Assembly: GCA_030539415.1 (NCBI GenBank)
Contig: JAUNSE010000013.1
Span: forward strand, 1 to 15,237
From: Desulfovibrionaceae bacterium
GTDB lineage: Bacteria > Desulfobacterota > Desulfovibrionia > Desulfovibrionales > Desulfovibrionaceae
Direction: 5' to 3'
DNA: 15,237 bases
This document shows positions 1-5,587 of the stretch, piece after piece. Position numbers and translations under genes: made by a program. The notes beneath the pieces were generated by a model that was not told the DNA's origin, did no database searches, and worked only from the letters and a program-made list of their open reading frames with translations. Each line of letters starts with the position of its first letter. Position 1 is the first letter of the stretch.

Positions 1-146
1 TGGTCCGCGGCGACGTGGGCGCCGTGAAGGCCGCCACCGATGCCGGCGCCGCCGCTGCCGAGCGCGTGGGCGAACTCATCAGCGTCCATGTCATCCCCCG
101 TCCGCACAGCGAGGTGGAGATGATTCTGCCGAAGATCGGCGGCTAG
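1..146 (+). CDS. BMC-H shell protein, 3' end only (PduA/EutM/CcmK family)
   Basis: This is the C-terminal 47 residues of a hexamer-forming microcompartment shell protein; the start lies left of the window and the first whole codon begins at base 3. The visible part carries the family stretch VRGDVGAVKAATDAG and the end ISVHVIPRPH, which in BMC-H proteins form the last helix and strand of the single Pfam00936 domain. It matches the next gene at 145 of 146 bases (1-146 against 434-579); the one change, A108 against G541, swaps Ser for Gly. Similarity ends abruptly at the stop codon, so this is a recent tandem duplicate or a gene-conversion product. Its role would be to tile shell facets and form metabolite pores. 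Confidence 0.93.
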   Translation, partial: VRGDVGAVKAATDAGAAAAERVGELISVHVIPRPHSEVEMILPKIGG

Positions 147-175
147 GCGCCGGTCCGGTTTCAGCTGAAGATTGC

Positions 176-220
176 GGCGGCAGGCTGTCACGGCTGCTGC
201 CGCCGGGAAACAGTTCCCGG
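176..220 (+). other. Two adjacent intercistronic stem-loops
   Basis: Between the first two BMC-H genes there are two perfect inverted repeats. One has 8-bp arms at 176-183 and 197-204. The other has 7-bp arms at 203-209 and 214-220 with a 4-base loop; the two overlap by two bases. No U-tract follows either, so they are unlikely to be complete terminators. They may protect or tune processing of the polycistronic mRNA, which is inference. Confidence 0.45.
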
Positions 221-291
221 TCCGCGCGCGGATGCTTCCGTGTTCCCGCGGAGCGGGGCTGCCAGGAGAAGATTCTCCAAGGAGAAGAGCC

Positions 292-579
292 ATGTCCACC
301 TCTTCCAACGCTCTGGGCATGATTGAAACCCGCGGTCTGGTCGGTGCCGTCGAGGCCGCCGATGCCATGGTCAAGGCCGCCAATGTCACTCTCATCGGCC
401 GCGTGCAGGTGGGCGGCGGTCTGGTGACCGTCATGGTCCGCGGCGACGTGGGCGCCGTGAAGGCCGCCACCGATGCCGGCGCCGCCGCTGCCGAGCGCGT
501 GGGCGAACTCATCAGCGTCCATGTCATCCCCCGTCCGCACGGCGAGGTGGAGATGATTCTGCCGAAGATCGGCGGCTAG
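292..579 (+). CDS. BMC-H shell protein (PduA/EutM/CcmK family)
   Basis: This is a 95-residue single-domain microcompartment protein that should form hexagonal tiles of the shell. The N-terminus has a short STSS extension, then NALGMIETRGLVGAVEAADA, the classic BMC-H opening. The pore loop reads QVGGG, close to QIGGG of EutM rather than KIGSG of PduA. RGDVGAVKAATDAG and VHVIPRPH follow, and the length is normal for the family. The ATG at 292 is favoured by AAGGAGA at 279-285, six bases upstream. A GGAGAA/TTCTCC inverted repeat sits at 264-277, just before the ribosome site, and might affect its accessibility. The downstream half is nearly identical to the gene at the left edge. Confidence 0.97.
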   Translation: MSTSSNALGMIETRGLVGAVEAADAMVKAANVTLIGRVQVGGGLVTVMVRGDVGAVKAATDAGAAAAERVGELISVHVIPRPHGEVEMILPKIGG

Positions 580-594
580 GCGGGGCTCGATGAA

Positions 595-608
595 GGCGCC
601 ATGGCGCC
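595..608 (+). other. 14-base perfect palindrome in intercistronic gap
   Basis: The sequence GGCGCCATGGCGCC is its own reverse complement and lies 16 bases after the BMC-H stop. The rest of the 111-base gap to the next gene shows no promoter or terminator that I can support. It may be an RNA hairpin or chance in GC-rich DNA. Confidence 0.25.
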
Positions 609-690
609 GCCATCGGCTGTTTGCGGCGCTTTCCCGGGCTTCTGGCCTGCCGCGGAAGCGTGCGGTTCATAGTATCTGGAGTCATGTTTC

Positions 691-1359
691 ATGGATGAGC
701 AAGCCATAAGGCCGGTGCTGGAAAATCCGGCGCCTGAAACTCTTTCCAATCCTGCGGCACAGGCCCCGGACAGCGGGAAGGGCGGACTTGACGTGCCCGC
801 GCTGGTGCAGGCCGTTGTGAGCGCCGTGCTTGGCCAGCTGCACCAGGACATTGCGAAGCCCTGCGTCCATGTTGTCGGCGGCTGCGACGAGAAGGCCGCG
901 GCTGCCGTCAGTCAGGCTCTGGGAACAGAAATCGCTCCCTGCAGGGACGGGGCCGAACGGCGCATTCTGCCGTTCCTTTCCTGCCGCGACATGGCCGATC
1001 TGGCTTCGGGCAGGGCTTCCTCCCCTGCCGCTTCGGAGGTGCTGGAGCTTCTGCTTCAGGGGCAGCGCATCGAGGTCCTCGAATACGAGTACCGCGCCTA
1101 TGAAAATACGGCCAGCGGCGCCCTGTACCGCCTATACGCCAGACAGGCCGGAGAGCTTGCGGAATTCGGTCTCGTTCCCTTTGTCAGACCCTGCACCGGC
1201 CATATCCGCGTCTGGGAGTCCGTCATCACGGCAGAGCATGTCCGTCAGGCTGTCAGTGCCGGCGTGCCGGAGCTGCAGGTGCTGAAGACGGCTCTTGTCA
1301 CGCCGCTGGCAGCGGATCAGGCGCAGCTGGATGGCATAACAATCAGCAGGATACTGTGA
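691..1359 (+). CDS. BMC accessory protein, TIGR02536/PduM-like, possible encapsulation helix
   Basis: This 222-residue protein resembles the hypothetical family found in non-enteric ethanolamine and glycyl-radical microcompartment loci (TIGR02536-type, functionally near PduM). Residues 1-32 are a Pro/Ala-rich lead. Residues 34-51 (DVPALVQAVVSAVLGQLH) form an amphipathic helix of the kind that targets cargo to shell interiors. Residues 136-161 hold the recognisable YENTASGALYRLY segment. The C-terminal part, about 178-222, has the layout VIT...V...ALVTPLA..Q....GI, a small module that I recall also in EutQ and EutT. The start is supported by TGGAG at 677-681, nine bases upstream. The stop TGA overlaps the ribosome site of the following eutN-like gene, implying tight coupling. 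The biochemical role is unknown; structural or assembly work in the shell is the best guess. Confidence 0.75.
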   Translation: MDEQAIRPVLENPAPETLSNPAAQAPDSGKGGLDVPALVQAVVSAVLGQLHQDIAKPCVHVVGGCDEKAAAAVSQALGTEIAPCRDGAERRILPFLSCRDMADLASGRASSPAASEVLELLLQGQRIEVLEYEYRAYENTASGALYRLYARQAGELAEFGLVPFVRPCTGHIRVWESVITAEHVRQAVSAGVPELQVLKTALVTPLAADQAQLDGITISRIL

Positions 1360-1369
1360 GGATAGGCCT

Positions 1370-1636
1370 GTGTTGATCGGTGTTGTTATAGGAAATGTCT
1401 GGGCCACCAAGAAGGAAGACGCCCTCATGGGGCTGAAACTGATGGTTGTTCAGCTTGAAGACATGGTGAATCCGGACAGGCGCGAAAGCTTTGTGGCCGT
1501 CGACCGCGTGGGTGCCGGCATAGGCGAGCGCGTGCTCGTGGTCACGGGCAGTTCGGCCAGGCAGGCGGTTGCCGACTCCACCACGCCGGTGGATGCGGCC
1601 ATTGTGGGCATTCTGGACGAACCGAAGGCCGATTAA
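1370..1636 (+). CDS. eutN: BMC-P vertex protein (EutN/CcmL/PduN family), GTG start
   Basis: This 88-residue protein belongs to the pentamer-forming family that caps the vertices of microcompartment shells. Diagnostic stretches are IGNVWATKK near residue 8, LKLMVVQ near 22, VAVDRVGAGIGERVLVV at 42-58 and the GSSAR turn. PVDAAIVGILD closes the domain, and the length is typical. The reading frame begins GTG-TTG; GTG at 1370 is chosen because GAGGATAGG ends a few bases upstream and the residue before the conserved IGVV is usually near position 1-3. Only one BMC-P gene is visible in the window, which fits the low number of vertices per shell. The GTG start may help keep its output below that of the hexamer genes. 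Confidence 0.96.
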   Translation: MLIGVVIGNVWATKKEDALMGLKLMVVQLEDMVNPDRRESFVAVDRVGAGIGERVLVVTGSSARQAVADSTTPVDAAIVGILDEPKAD

Positions 1637-1645
1637 GGGGAAATC

Positions 1646-2194
1646 ATGGACACACTGGGAGTTGTCGAAAGCCGCGGCATAGCCGCGGGCGCGGAGCTGG
1701 CAGACGGTATGGTCAAGGCGGGTCAGGTGGAACTGATTCGGGCCGGGACCATCTGCTCCGGACGATTCCTCATCTTCGTGTCCGGCGACCGCGCGGCCGT
1801 CGAGGCCGCCGTCAGTTCCGCCTCGGAATCCGGACGTCCTCTGGCCGGCAGTTTCGTCATTTCCCACATCTCTCCGCTGGTCATGGCCGCCCTGAAGCGA
1901 GCGCCCGCGCAGATTTTGGGAACAGCTGTCGCGGTGGTTGAATGCCGGAACGTCTCTTCCGGAGTTGTGGCCGCGGACAGGGCGGTCAAGCGCTCCGACG
2001 TGCAGATTGCGCGCTTTGTGGCCGGCCAGGGCATCAACGGGAAATCGTACTTTGTTCTCACCGGCGACGTGGCGGCTGTCCGCGAGGCCTCGGACGCCGC
2101 GCGCGAGAGCCTGGGCGGGCATCTGCTGGACCTGGTCGTCATTCCGGCGCCGGACCCGGCCGTGGCCCGGGCGCTGATCAATGGTTTGAGGTAA
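1646..2194 (+). CDS. Tandem BMC-T shell protein with PduT-type Fe-S cysteine (copy 1)
   Basis: This is a 182-residue tandem BMC protein; three subunits should form one pseudohexameric tile. Domain 1 spans roughly residues 3-90 (LGVVESRGIAAG, GDRAAVEAAV) and domain 2 roughly 94-180 (AVAVVECRNVSSG, GDVAAVREASD). The key residue is C37 in the segment TICSGRF. It aligns with Cys38 of Salmonella PduT (TICPGKF), which supplies one of three ligands to a [4Fe-4S] cluster in the central pore. The usual Pro after Cys is Ser here. The start is supported by AAGGGG overlapping the stop of the BMC-P gene. The likely job is electron passage across the shell or cluster delivery, together with PduS encoded downstream. 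A second PduT-like gene lies at 4494. Confidence 0.93.
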   Translation: MDTLGVVESRGIAAGAELADGMVKAGQVELIRAGTICSGRFLIFVSGDRAAVEAAVSSASESGRPLAGSFVISHISPLVMAALKRAPAQILGTAVAVVECRNVSSGVVAADRAVKRSDVQIARFVAGQGINGKSYFVLTGDVAAVREASDAARESLGGHLLDLVVIPAPDPAVARALINGLR

Positions 2195-2198
2195 TCCA

Positions 2199-2597
2199 AT
2201 GAAAAAGACACTGGTTTGCGTCGACAACCTGGACGAATTCATCTGCAGCAAATGCGGCTCCTTCTATCAGAGGAGCGGCATGATCCTCACTGCCGGCGCC
2301 AAGGACGAGCTTGTCCGCCGCGGCATCCGCCTTCAGTACGGCGAGCCGCCCGCCGGCTCCTGCTGCGCCGGAAGCCCCTGCCCCGAAGCCGAAGCCGCCT
2401 GCCCGAACAAGAGCTGCCGCGCCGCTCAGGCTCACGGAGGCGCCATGGAAATCGCCGATCTTGCCAGAGTGAACTCTCTGGAAGATCTGCTTGGAGAGCT
2501 GGCGGGCATGATTGAATCGAACTGCCAGGTCAGGGACCGGGACAAACTGCATGAGGCAAGCCTGAAGGCGCTGCAGGCGATCAGAAACAATATCTAG
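2199..2597 (+). CDS. Cys-rich BMC-associated protein resembling the EutT N-terminal module
   Basis: I do not recognise a named family for this 132-residue protein. It starts four bases after the preceding stop, with its ribosome site (GAGGT) inside the last codons of the BMC-T gene, so it belongs to the operon. It has nine cysteines: C7, C16, C19, C55, C56, C61, C68, C73 and C109. C16-x2-C19 looks like half of a metal or Fe-S site. Residues 30-45 (LTAGAKDELVRRGIRL) recall the LTPSAREL..R.LRI segment of EutT, and the following C55-C56-x4-C61 recalls the CC-x2-C metal motif of EutT. The cobalamin adenosyltransferase domain itself is absent. The C-terminal 50 residues are predicted helical and amphipathic (SLEDLLGELAGMI at 93-105). 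A metal-binding, redox or cargo-recruiting role is possible but unproven. Confidence 0.6.
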   Translation: MKKTLVCVDNLDEFICSKCGSFYQRSGMILTAGAKDELVRRGIRLQYGEPPAGSCCAGSPCPEAEAACPNKSCRAAQAHGGAMEIADLARVNSLEDLLGELAGMIESNCQVRDRDKLHEASLKALQAIRNNI

Positions 2598-2605
2598 TTT
2601 CTGAC

Positions 2606-2626
2606 ACTGTTCCAGAATTCAACAGT
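2606..2626 (+). other. Small intercistronic stem-loop
   Basis: Six-base arms ACTGTT and AACAGT enclose a 9-base loop that itself contains GAATTC, just after the stop of the Cys-rich gene. There is no U-tract, so it is not a complete terminator. Confidence 0.3.
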
Positions 2627-2649
2627 TCATCCCCTCAAGGAGAAAGCAG

Positions 2650-2928
2650 ATGCTGAATGCTCTTGGCATGATTGAAACCCGCGGCCTGGTCGGCGCCATC
2701 GAAGCCGCCGATGCCATGGTCAAGGCCGCCAATGTCACGCTTGTCGGCCGCGTGCAGGTGGGCGGCGGTCTTGTGACAGTCATGGTCCGCGGTGACGTGG
2801 GTGCCGTCAAGGCCGCCACCGATGCCGGCGGCGCCGCTGCCGCCCAGGTGGGCGAGCTCGTCAGCGTTCATGTCATTCCCCGTCCGCACGACGAGGTGGA
2901 GCTCATTCTGCCCAGGCTTCCCGAATAG
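2650..2928 (+). CDS. BMC-H shell protein, diverged third copy
   Basis: This 92-residue hexamer-forming shell protein starts directly at LNALGMIETRGLVG, without the STSS extension of the copy at 292. The pore loop is again QVGGG. Differences cluster near the C-terminus: GGAAAAQVGELV replaces the AAAAERVGELI form, and the tail reads DEVELILPRLPE. It therefore separated earlier than the two almost identical genes at the left edge. AAGGAG at 2638-2643 precedes the ATG by six bases. It likely mixes with the other BMC-H proteins in the facets; the different tail may change tile-edge or cargo contacts. Confidence 0.97.
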   Translation: MLNALGMIETRGLVGAIEAADAMVKAANVTLVGRVQVGGGLVTVMVRGDVGAVKAATDAGGAAAAQVGELVSVHVIPRPHDEVELILPRLPE

Positions 2929-3143
2929 GGCCCCGCTTCCGGGGAGATTTTCTGCCCGGAGTGGGGGAGCGCTGTTTCGAACAGGTCCTGCATGTTTTAT
3001 TCGGACGGTGAGAGGGACTCCCGGCCGGAAAAGGGCGGAACACCCGCCGGCTTCAGCCTGGCGCCTGTCCAGCCTGTCCATCAACCAGAACAATTGCTGC
3101 ATTCGAGCGGTATTGTGACGGATGCTTTTTGAAAGGCAATGCA
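2929..3143 (+). other. 215-base gap inside the operon, no supported gene
   Basis: This is the longest gap inside the BMC operon. A small hairpin (CCCCG, 4-base loop, CGGGG) occupies 2931-2944 right after the BMC-H stop and is followed by AGATTTTC, so it could terminate part of the transcripts. No convincing sigma-70 or sigma-54 promoter for pduS was found, and frames crossing the gap look like shadows of the flanking genes. Confidence 0.35.
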
Positions 3144-4478
3144 ATGGGAAATCATATCATAGACAAAATTCGCGCAGCCGGTGTCGTGGGTGCCGGCGGT
3201 GCCGGTCTGCCGACGCATGTGAAGGCGGACGCCACCGTTGACACGGTGCTGGTGAATGGAGCGTCCTGCGAGCCGCTGCTGATGAGCGACCCCTATCTCA
3301 TGGAAACGGAGATAGAGACCATGATCCGCGGTCTGCGGGCCGTCATGGAAAGCGTCTCCGCGAAGAAGGGCATCATCTGCCTGAAAGGCAAGCATGCCAA
3401 GGCGATGCAGAGCGTGCGCGCGGCCGTGGCGAATGACGCCTCCGGCACGCTTGAGGCGTTCGAACTTCCGGACTTCTATCCGGCCGGCGACGAGCAGGTT
3501 CTTGTGCACGAGGTGCTCGGACGCACTGTTCCCGAGCGCGGCCTGCCCCTGCAGGTCGGCGCCGTCGTGAGCAATGTGGAGACGCTGTTCAATGTGGCCC
3601 GGGCCATGGAAGACAGGCCCGTCACCCACCGCTACGTCACTCTGGGCGGCGAAATCAGCAAGCCCGGCGTGGTGCGCGTGCCTGTGGGCACGCCGGTGGC
3701 CGACCTGTTCGAATGGGCCGGCGGAACGACGATCGGCAGCTACCGCGTTGTGGACGGCGGCCCCATGATGGGCCGCGTGCTGCCCGCCGACAAGCCTGCG
3801 TATGTGACCAAGACGACAAGCGGTCTGCTGGTTCTTCCGCCCGATCACAATGTGGTGAAGCGCAAGGTCATGGACCCGGCTCAGGTCAGGCGCATCACCA
3901 ACAGCATCTGCTGTCAGTGCTCCATGTGCACGGAACTGTGCCCGCGTCATCTGCTCGGACACAGCCTGCATCCGCACAAGCTCATGCGCATCATGGGCGG
4001 CAGCGATCTTGCCAGCAATCCCATGGCCAAAGAGGCTCTCCTGTGTTCCGAGTGCGGCATATGCGAAAAGTTCGCGTGTCCCATGATGCTCTCGCCCCGC
4101 GAGGTGAACGCCCAGCTGAAGAAGGAGCTCATGAAGCAGGGCGTGCGCTGGCAGGCGACCGGAAGGCCGCTGGAAACCAGTCCCTTCCGGGAAATCCGCC
4201 GCGTGCCCACCGCCCGTCTGATTCAGCGCCTTGATCTGACCCGCTATGATGTGCATCCCGGCTGGATCGGCGAATTCACTCCCTCCGTGGTCCGCATCTC
4301 CCTGCGCCAGCATATCGGCGCGCCGGCCAGCTGCGTGGTGACCGAGGGCAGCAGGGTCGAGGCCGGAGCGCTACTCGGCGAAATTCCCGAGGGTGCCATG
4401 GGCGCCCGCGTCCACGCCAGCATCGGCGGTGTTGTGGAATCCGTGGCTGATGGCTTTGTGACCATCAGGGCTTGCTAA
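3144..4478 (+). CDS. pduS: PduS-like Fe-S flavoprotein (RnfC-related cobalamin/electron-transfer reductase)
   Basis: This 444-residue protein matches PduS over its whole length. It opens with IRAAGVVGAGGAGLPTHVKA (10-29), the glycine-rich nucleotide-binding stretch shared with RnfC and NuoF. Two ferredoxin-type motifs follow: C256-x2-C259-x2-C262-x3-C266-P and C301-x2-C304-x2-C307-x4-C312-P, each able to hold a [4Fe-4S] cluster. The last part (ALLGEIPEGAMGARVHASIG) is the RnfC-like barrel-sandwich end. In the Pdu system PduS reduces cobalamin and contacts PduT; in B12-independent compartments it more likely moves electrons between NAD(H) and the shell. The ATG at 3144 is chosen over the in-frame TTG at 3129 because GAAAGG lies seven bases before it and PduS proteins start at this place. 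The stop is 15 bases from the pduT-like start, supporting a PduS-PduT pair. Confidence 0.95.
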   Translation: MGNHIIDKIRAAGVVGAGGAGLPTHVKADATVDTVLVNGASCEPLLMSDPYLMETEIETMIRGLRAVMESVSAKKGIICLKGKHAKAMQSVRAAVANDASGTLEAFELPDFYPAGDEQVLVHEVLGRTVPERGLPLQVGAVVSNVETLFNVARAMEDRPVTHRYVTLGGEISKPGVVRVPVGTPVADLFEWAGGTTIGSYRVVDGGPMMGRVLPADKPAYVTKTTSGLLVLPPDHNVVKRKVMDPAQVRRITNSICCQCSMCTELCPRHLLGHSLHPHKLMRIMGGSDLASNPMAKEALLCSECGICEKFACPMMLSPREVNAQLKKELMKQGVRWQATGRPLETSPFREIRRVPTARLIQRLDLTRYDVHPGWIGEFTPSVVRISLRQHIGAPASCVVTEGSRVEAGALLGEIPEGAMGARVHASIGGVVESVADGFVTIRAC

Positions 4479-4493
4479 TATAAGGTGATTGTC

Positions 4494-5045
4494 ATGAATT
4501 TACGTACTATTGGCTGCGTCGAGCTGAACAGCATTGCCGTCGGAATCCATACTGCCGATGAGATGGTCAAAGCCGCGGAAGTCCGTCTTGTGCTGTCCCG
4601 TCCCACCTGTCCGGGACGCTACCTTGTCATTGTCTGCGGCGATACCGGAGCCGTGAAAAGCTCCGTGGAGAAAGGCCGCTCCATCGGCGGCCCCCTTGTG
4701 GTTGACTGGTTTGTCATCCCCAATGTCCATGAGAGCGTCATTCCCGCGCTGAACGGCACGGCGCCCGCGACCCGCATCAACGCGCTTGGCGTCATCGAGA
4801 CCTACACGTCCGCCTCGTGCATTCTGGCGGCCGATGCCGCCGCCAAGGCCGGTCAGGTCAGCCTGCTGGAGATCCGCTTTGCGGCCGGTCTCGGCGGCAA
4901 GGCCTTTGTGACCATGACCGGCGAGGTCAGCTCCGTGCAGGCGTCTGTGGATGCCGGCGTGGCCGAGGCCAACAGAACGGCTCCGGTCCTGAGCCAGGTC
5001 GTCATTCCTTCTCCGTGCGACGATCTCAAGGAACAGATGATTTAA
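4494..5045 (+). CDS. pduT: Tandem BMC-T shell protein with PduT-type Fe-S cysteine (copy 2)
   Basis: This 183-residue protein has two BMC domains, roughly residues 5-92 and 96-180. Domain 1 contains the segment RPTCPGRYLVIVCGD with C39 at the place of the PduT Cys38 cluster ligand; the Cys-Pro-Gly core is kept, unlike copy 1. Domain 2 begins INALGVIETYTSASCILAAD and contains FAAGLGGKAFVTMTGEV, very like PduT. Trimers should hold one [4Fe-4S] cluster in the pore and exchange electrons with PduS, encoded just upstream. The ATG at 4494 is preferred to an in-frame GTG at 4485, because AAGGTGA at 4482-4488 forms its ribosome site and would overlap the GTG. Confidence 0.95.
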   Translation: MNLRTIGCVELNSIAVGIHTADEMVKAAEVRLVLSRPTCPGRYLVIVCGDTGAVKSSVEKGRSIGGPLVVDWFVIPNVHESVIPALNGTAPATRINALGVIETYTSASCILAADAAAKAGQVSLLEIRFAAGLGGKAFVTMTGEVSSVQASVDAGVAEANRTAPVLSQVVIPSPCDDLKEQMI

Positions 5046-5056
5046 GTGCGGATGGC

Positions 5057-5084
5057 GGCGCGGCTCCCGGACGGAAGCCGCGCC
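5057..5084 (+). other. Strong intercistronic stem-loop between pduT- and pduU-like genes
   Basis: Perfect 9-bp GC-rich arms lie at 5057-5065 and 5076-5084 with a 10-base loop. No U-tract follows and the ribosome site of the next gene comes eight bases later. It probably affects mRNA decay or the relative output of the last shell gene rather than terminating transcription. Confidence 0.5.
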
Positions 5085-5103
5085 CGAAGGCTGGAGGGCG
5101 GCA

Positions 5104-5457
5104 ATGGAAACGGCGACGGAAAAGCAGCGTATCATTCAGGAATATGTGCCGGGCAAGCAGATTACCCTGGCGCATGTCATTGCGAGTCCTCAGCGCAGCC
5201 TTTACCGAAATCTGGGACTGGATGAGAGCATAGGCGACGCGATCGGCATCCTCACCATCACGCCGAGCGAAGGCGTCATCATCGCCGCGGACATCGCGAC
5301 CAAGTCCGGTTCTGTCGAGATAGGCTTTCTGGACAGGGTCAGCGGCTCGCTGCTCATCTACGGAGATGTGGCGAGCGTCGAATCCGCCGTGCACAGTGTT
5401 CTTGGCTATTTCAGCGATCAGTTCAAGTATTACACTGTTCAGATGACGAAAACCTAG
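5104..5457 (+). CDS. pduU: Circularly permuted BMC-H shell protein (PduU/EutS family)
   Basis: This 117-residue protein aligns closely with PduU as I recall it. The N-terminal extension IIQEYVPGKQITLAHVIASP (10-29) is the strand that forms a small beta-barrel plugging one face of the hexamer pore. The permuted BMC core follows, with AIGILTITPSEGVIIAADIA, TKSGSVEIGFLDR and GDVASVESAV. Length and order are normal for PduU/EutS. GGAGG at 5093-5097 lies six bases before the ATG. As the last gene of the operon it is followed by the terminator at 5480. Its role is shell facet formation; the plugged pore suggests gated rather than free passage, as inferred for the family. Confidence 0.96.
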   Translation: METATEKQRIIQEYVPGKQITLAHVIASPQRSLYRNLGLDESIGDAIGILTITPSEGVIIAADIATKSGSVEIGFLDRVSGSLLIYGDVASVESAVHSVLGYFSDQFKYYTVQMTKT

Positions 5458-5479
5458 CCTGCAGATGCGGTCCGACAGA

Positions 5480-5506
5480 ATGCTGCCCCCAAGCGGCATG
5501 TTTTTT
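5480..5506 (+). terminator. Intrinsic terminator of the BMC operon
   Basis: A 7-bp stem with one G-U pair (arms 5480-5486 and 5493-5499, loop CCCCAA) is followed one base later by six T residues. It lies 23 bases after the pduU-like stop and closes the operon. Confidence 0.75.
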
Positions 5507-5509
5507 GCA
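5494..5509 (+). promoter_or_regulatory. Candidate sigma-54 (-24/-12) promoter of the porin gene
   Basis: CGGCATG-TTTT-TTGCA departs from the TGGCACG-N4-TTGCA consensus at only two places. The GG (5495-5496) and GC (5507-5508) are separated by exactly ten bases, the strict sigma-54 requirement. Transcription would start near 5520, leaving a leader of about 68 bases. The element is built from the 3' arm and U-tract of the BMC terminator. No enhancer site for an activator was identified. Confidence 0.5.
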
Positions 5510-5539
5510 ATTAAAATCAGGGTTTCATGTGCCCGATTA

Positions 5540-5555
5540 TCGCACCTCAGTGCGA
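5540..5555 (+). other. Stem-loop in the porin leader
   Basis: Perfect 6-bp arms TCGCAC and GTGCGA enclose CTCA, about 20 bases after the predicted start of transcription and well before the ribosome site GGGAGGT at 5574-5580. It may stabilise the abundant porin mRNA or serve as an operator. Confidence 0.4.
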
Positions 5556-5587
5556 GTATTTCCTAGCCAACTTGGGAGGTAAGCAGT

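Noticed and set aside
91..540. Long minus-strand open frames opposite the BMC-H, pduS and other shell genes
   Set aside because: They mirror real plus-strand genes with strong family matches; GC-rich codons leave the opposite frames open, and their translations (His/Gly/Asp-rich) match no family I know.
595..608. The palindrome GGCGCCATGGCGCC as a regulator site
   Set aside because: It lies inside an operon gap without promoter signals and consists of common GC-rich words; kept only as a low-confidence feature.
3129..3143. TTG start for pduS giving five more residues
   Set aside because: The sequence GAAAGG that would serve as ribosome site for the ATG at 3144 lies inside this extension, and PduS proteins begin near the ATG.
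5528..5540. GATTAT as a sigma-70 -10 box for the porin
   Set aside because: No -35 hexamer at acceptable spacing was found; the sigma-54 element just upstream fits better.
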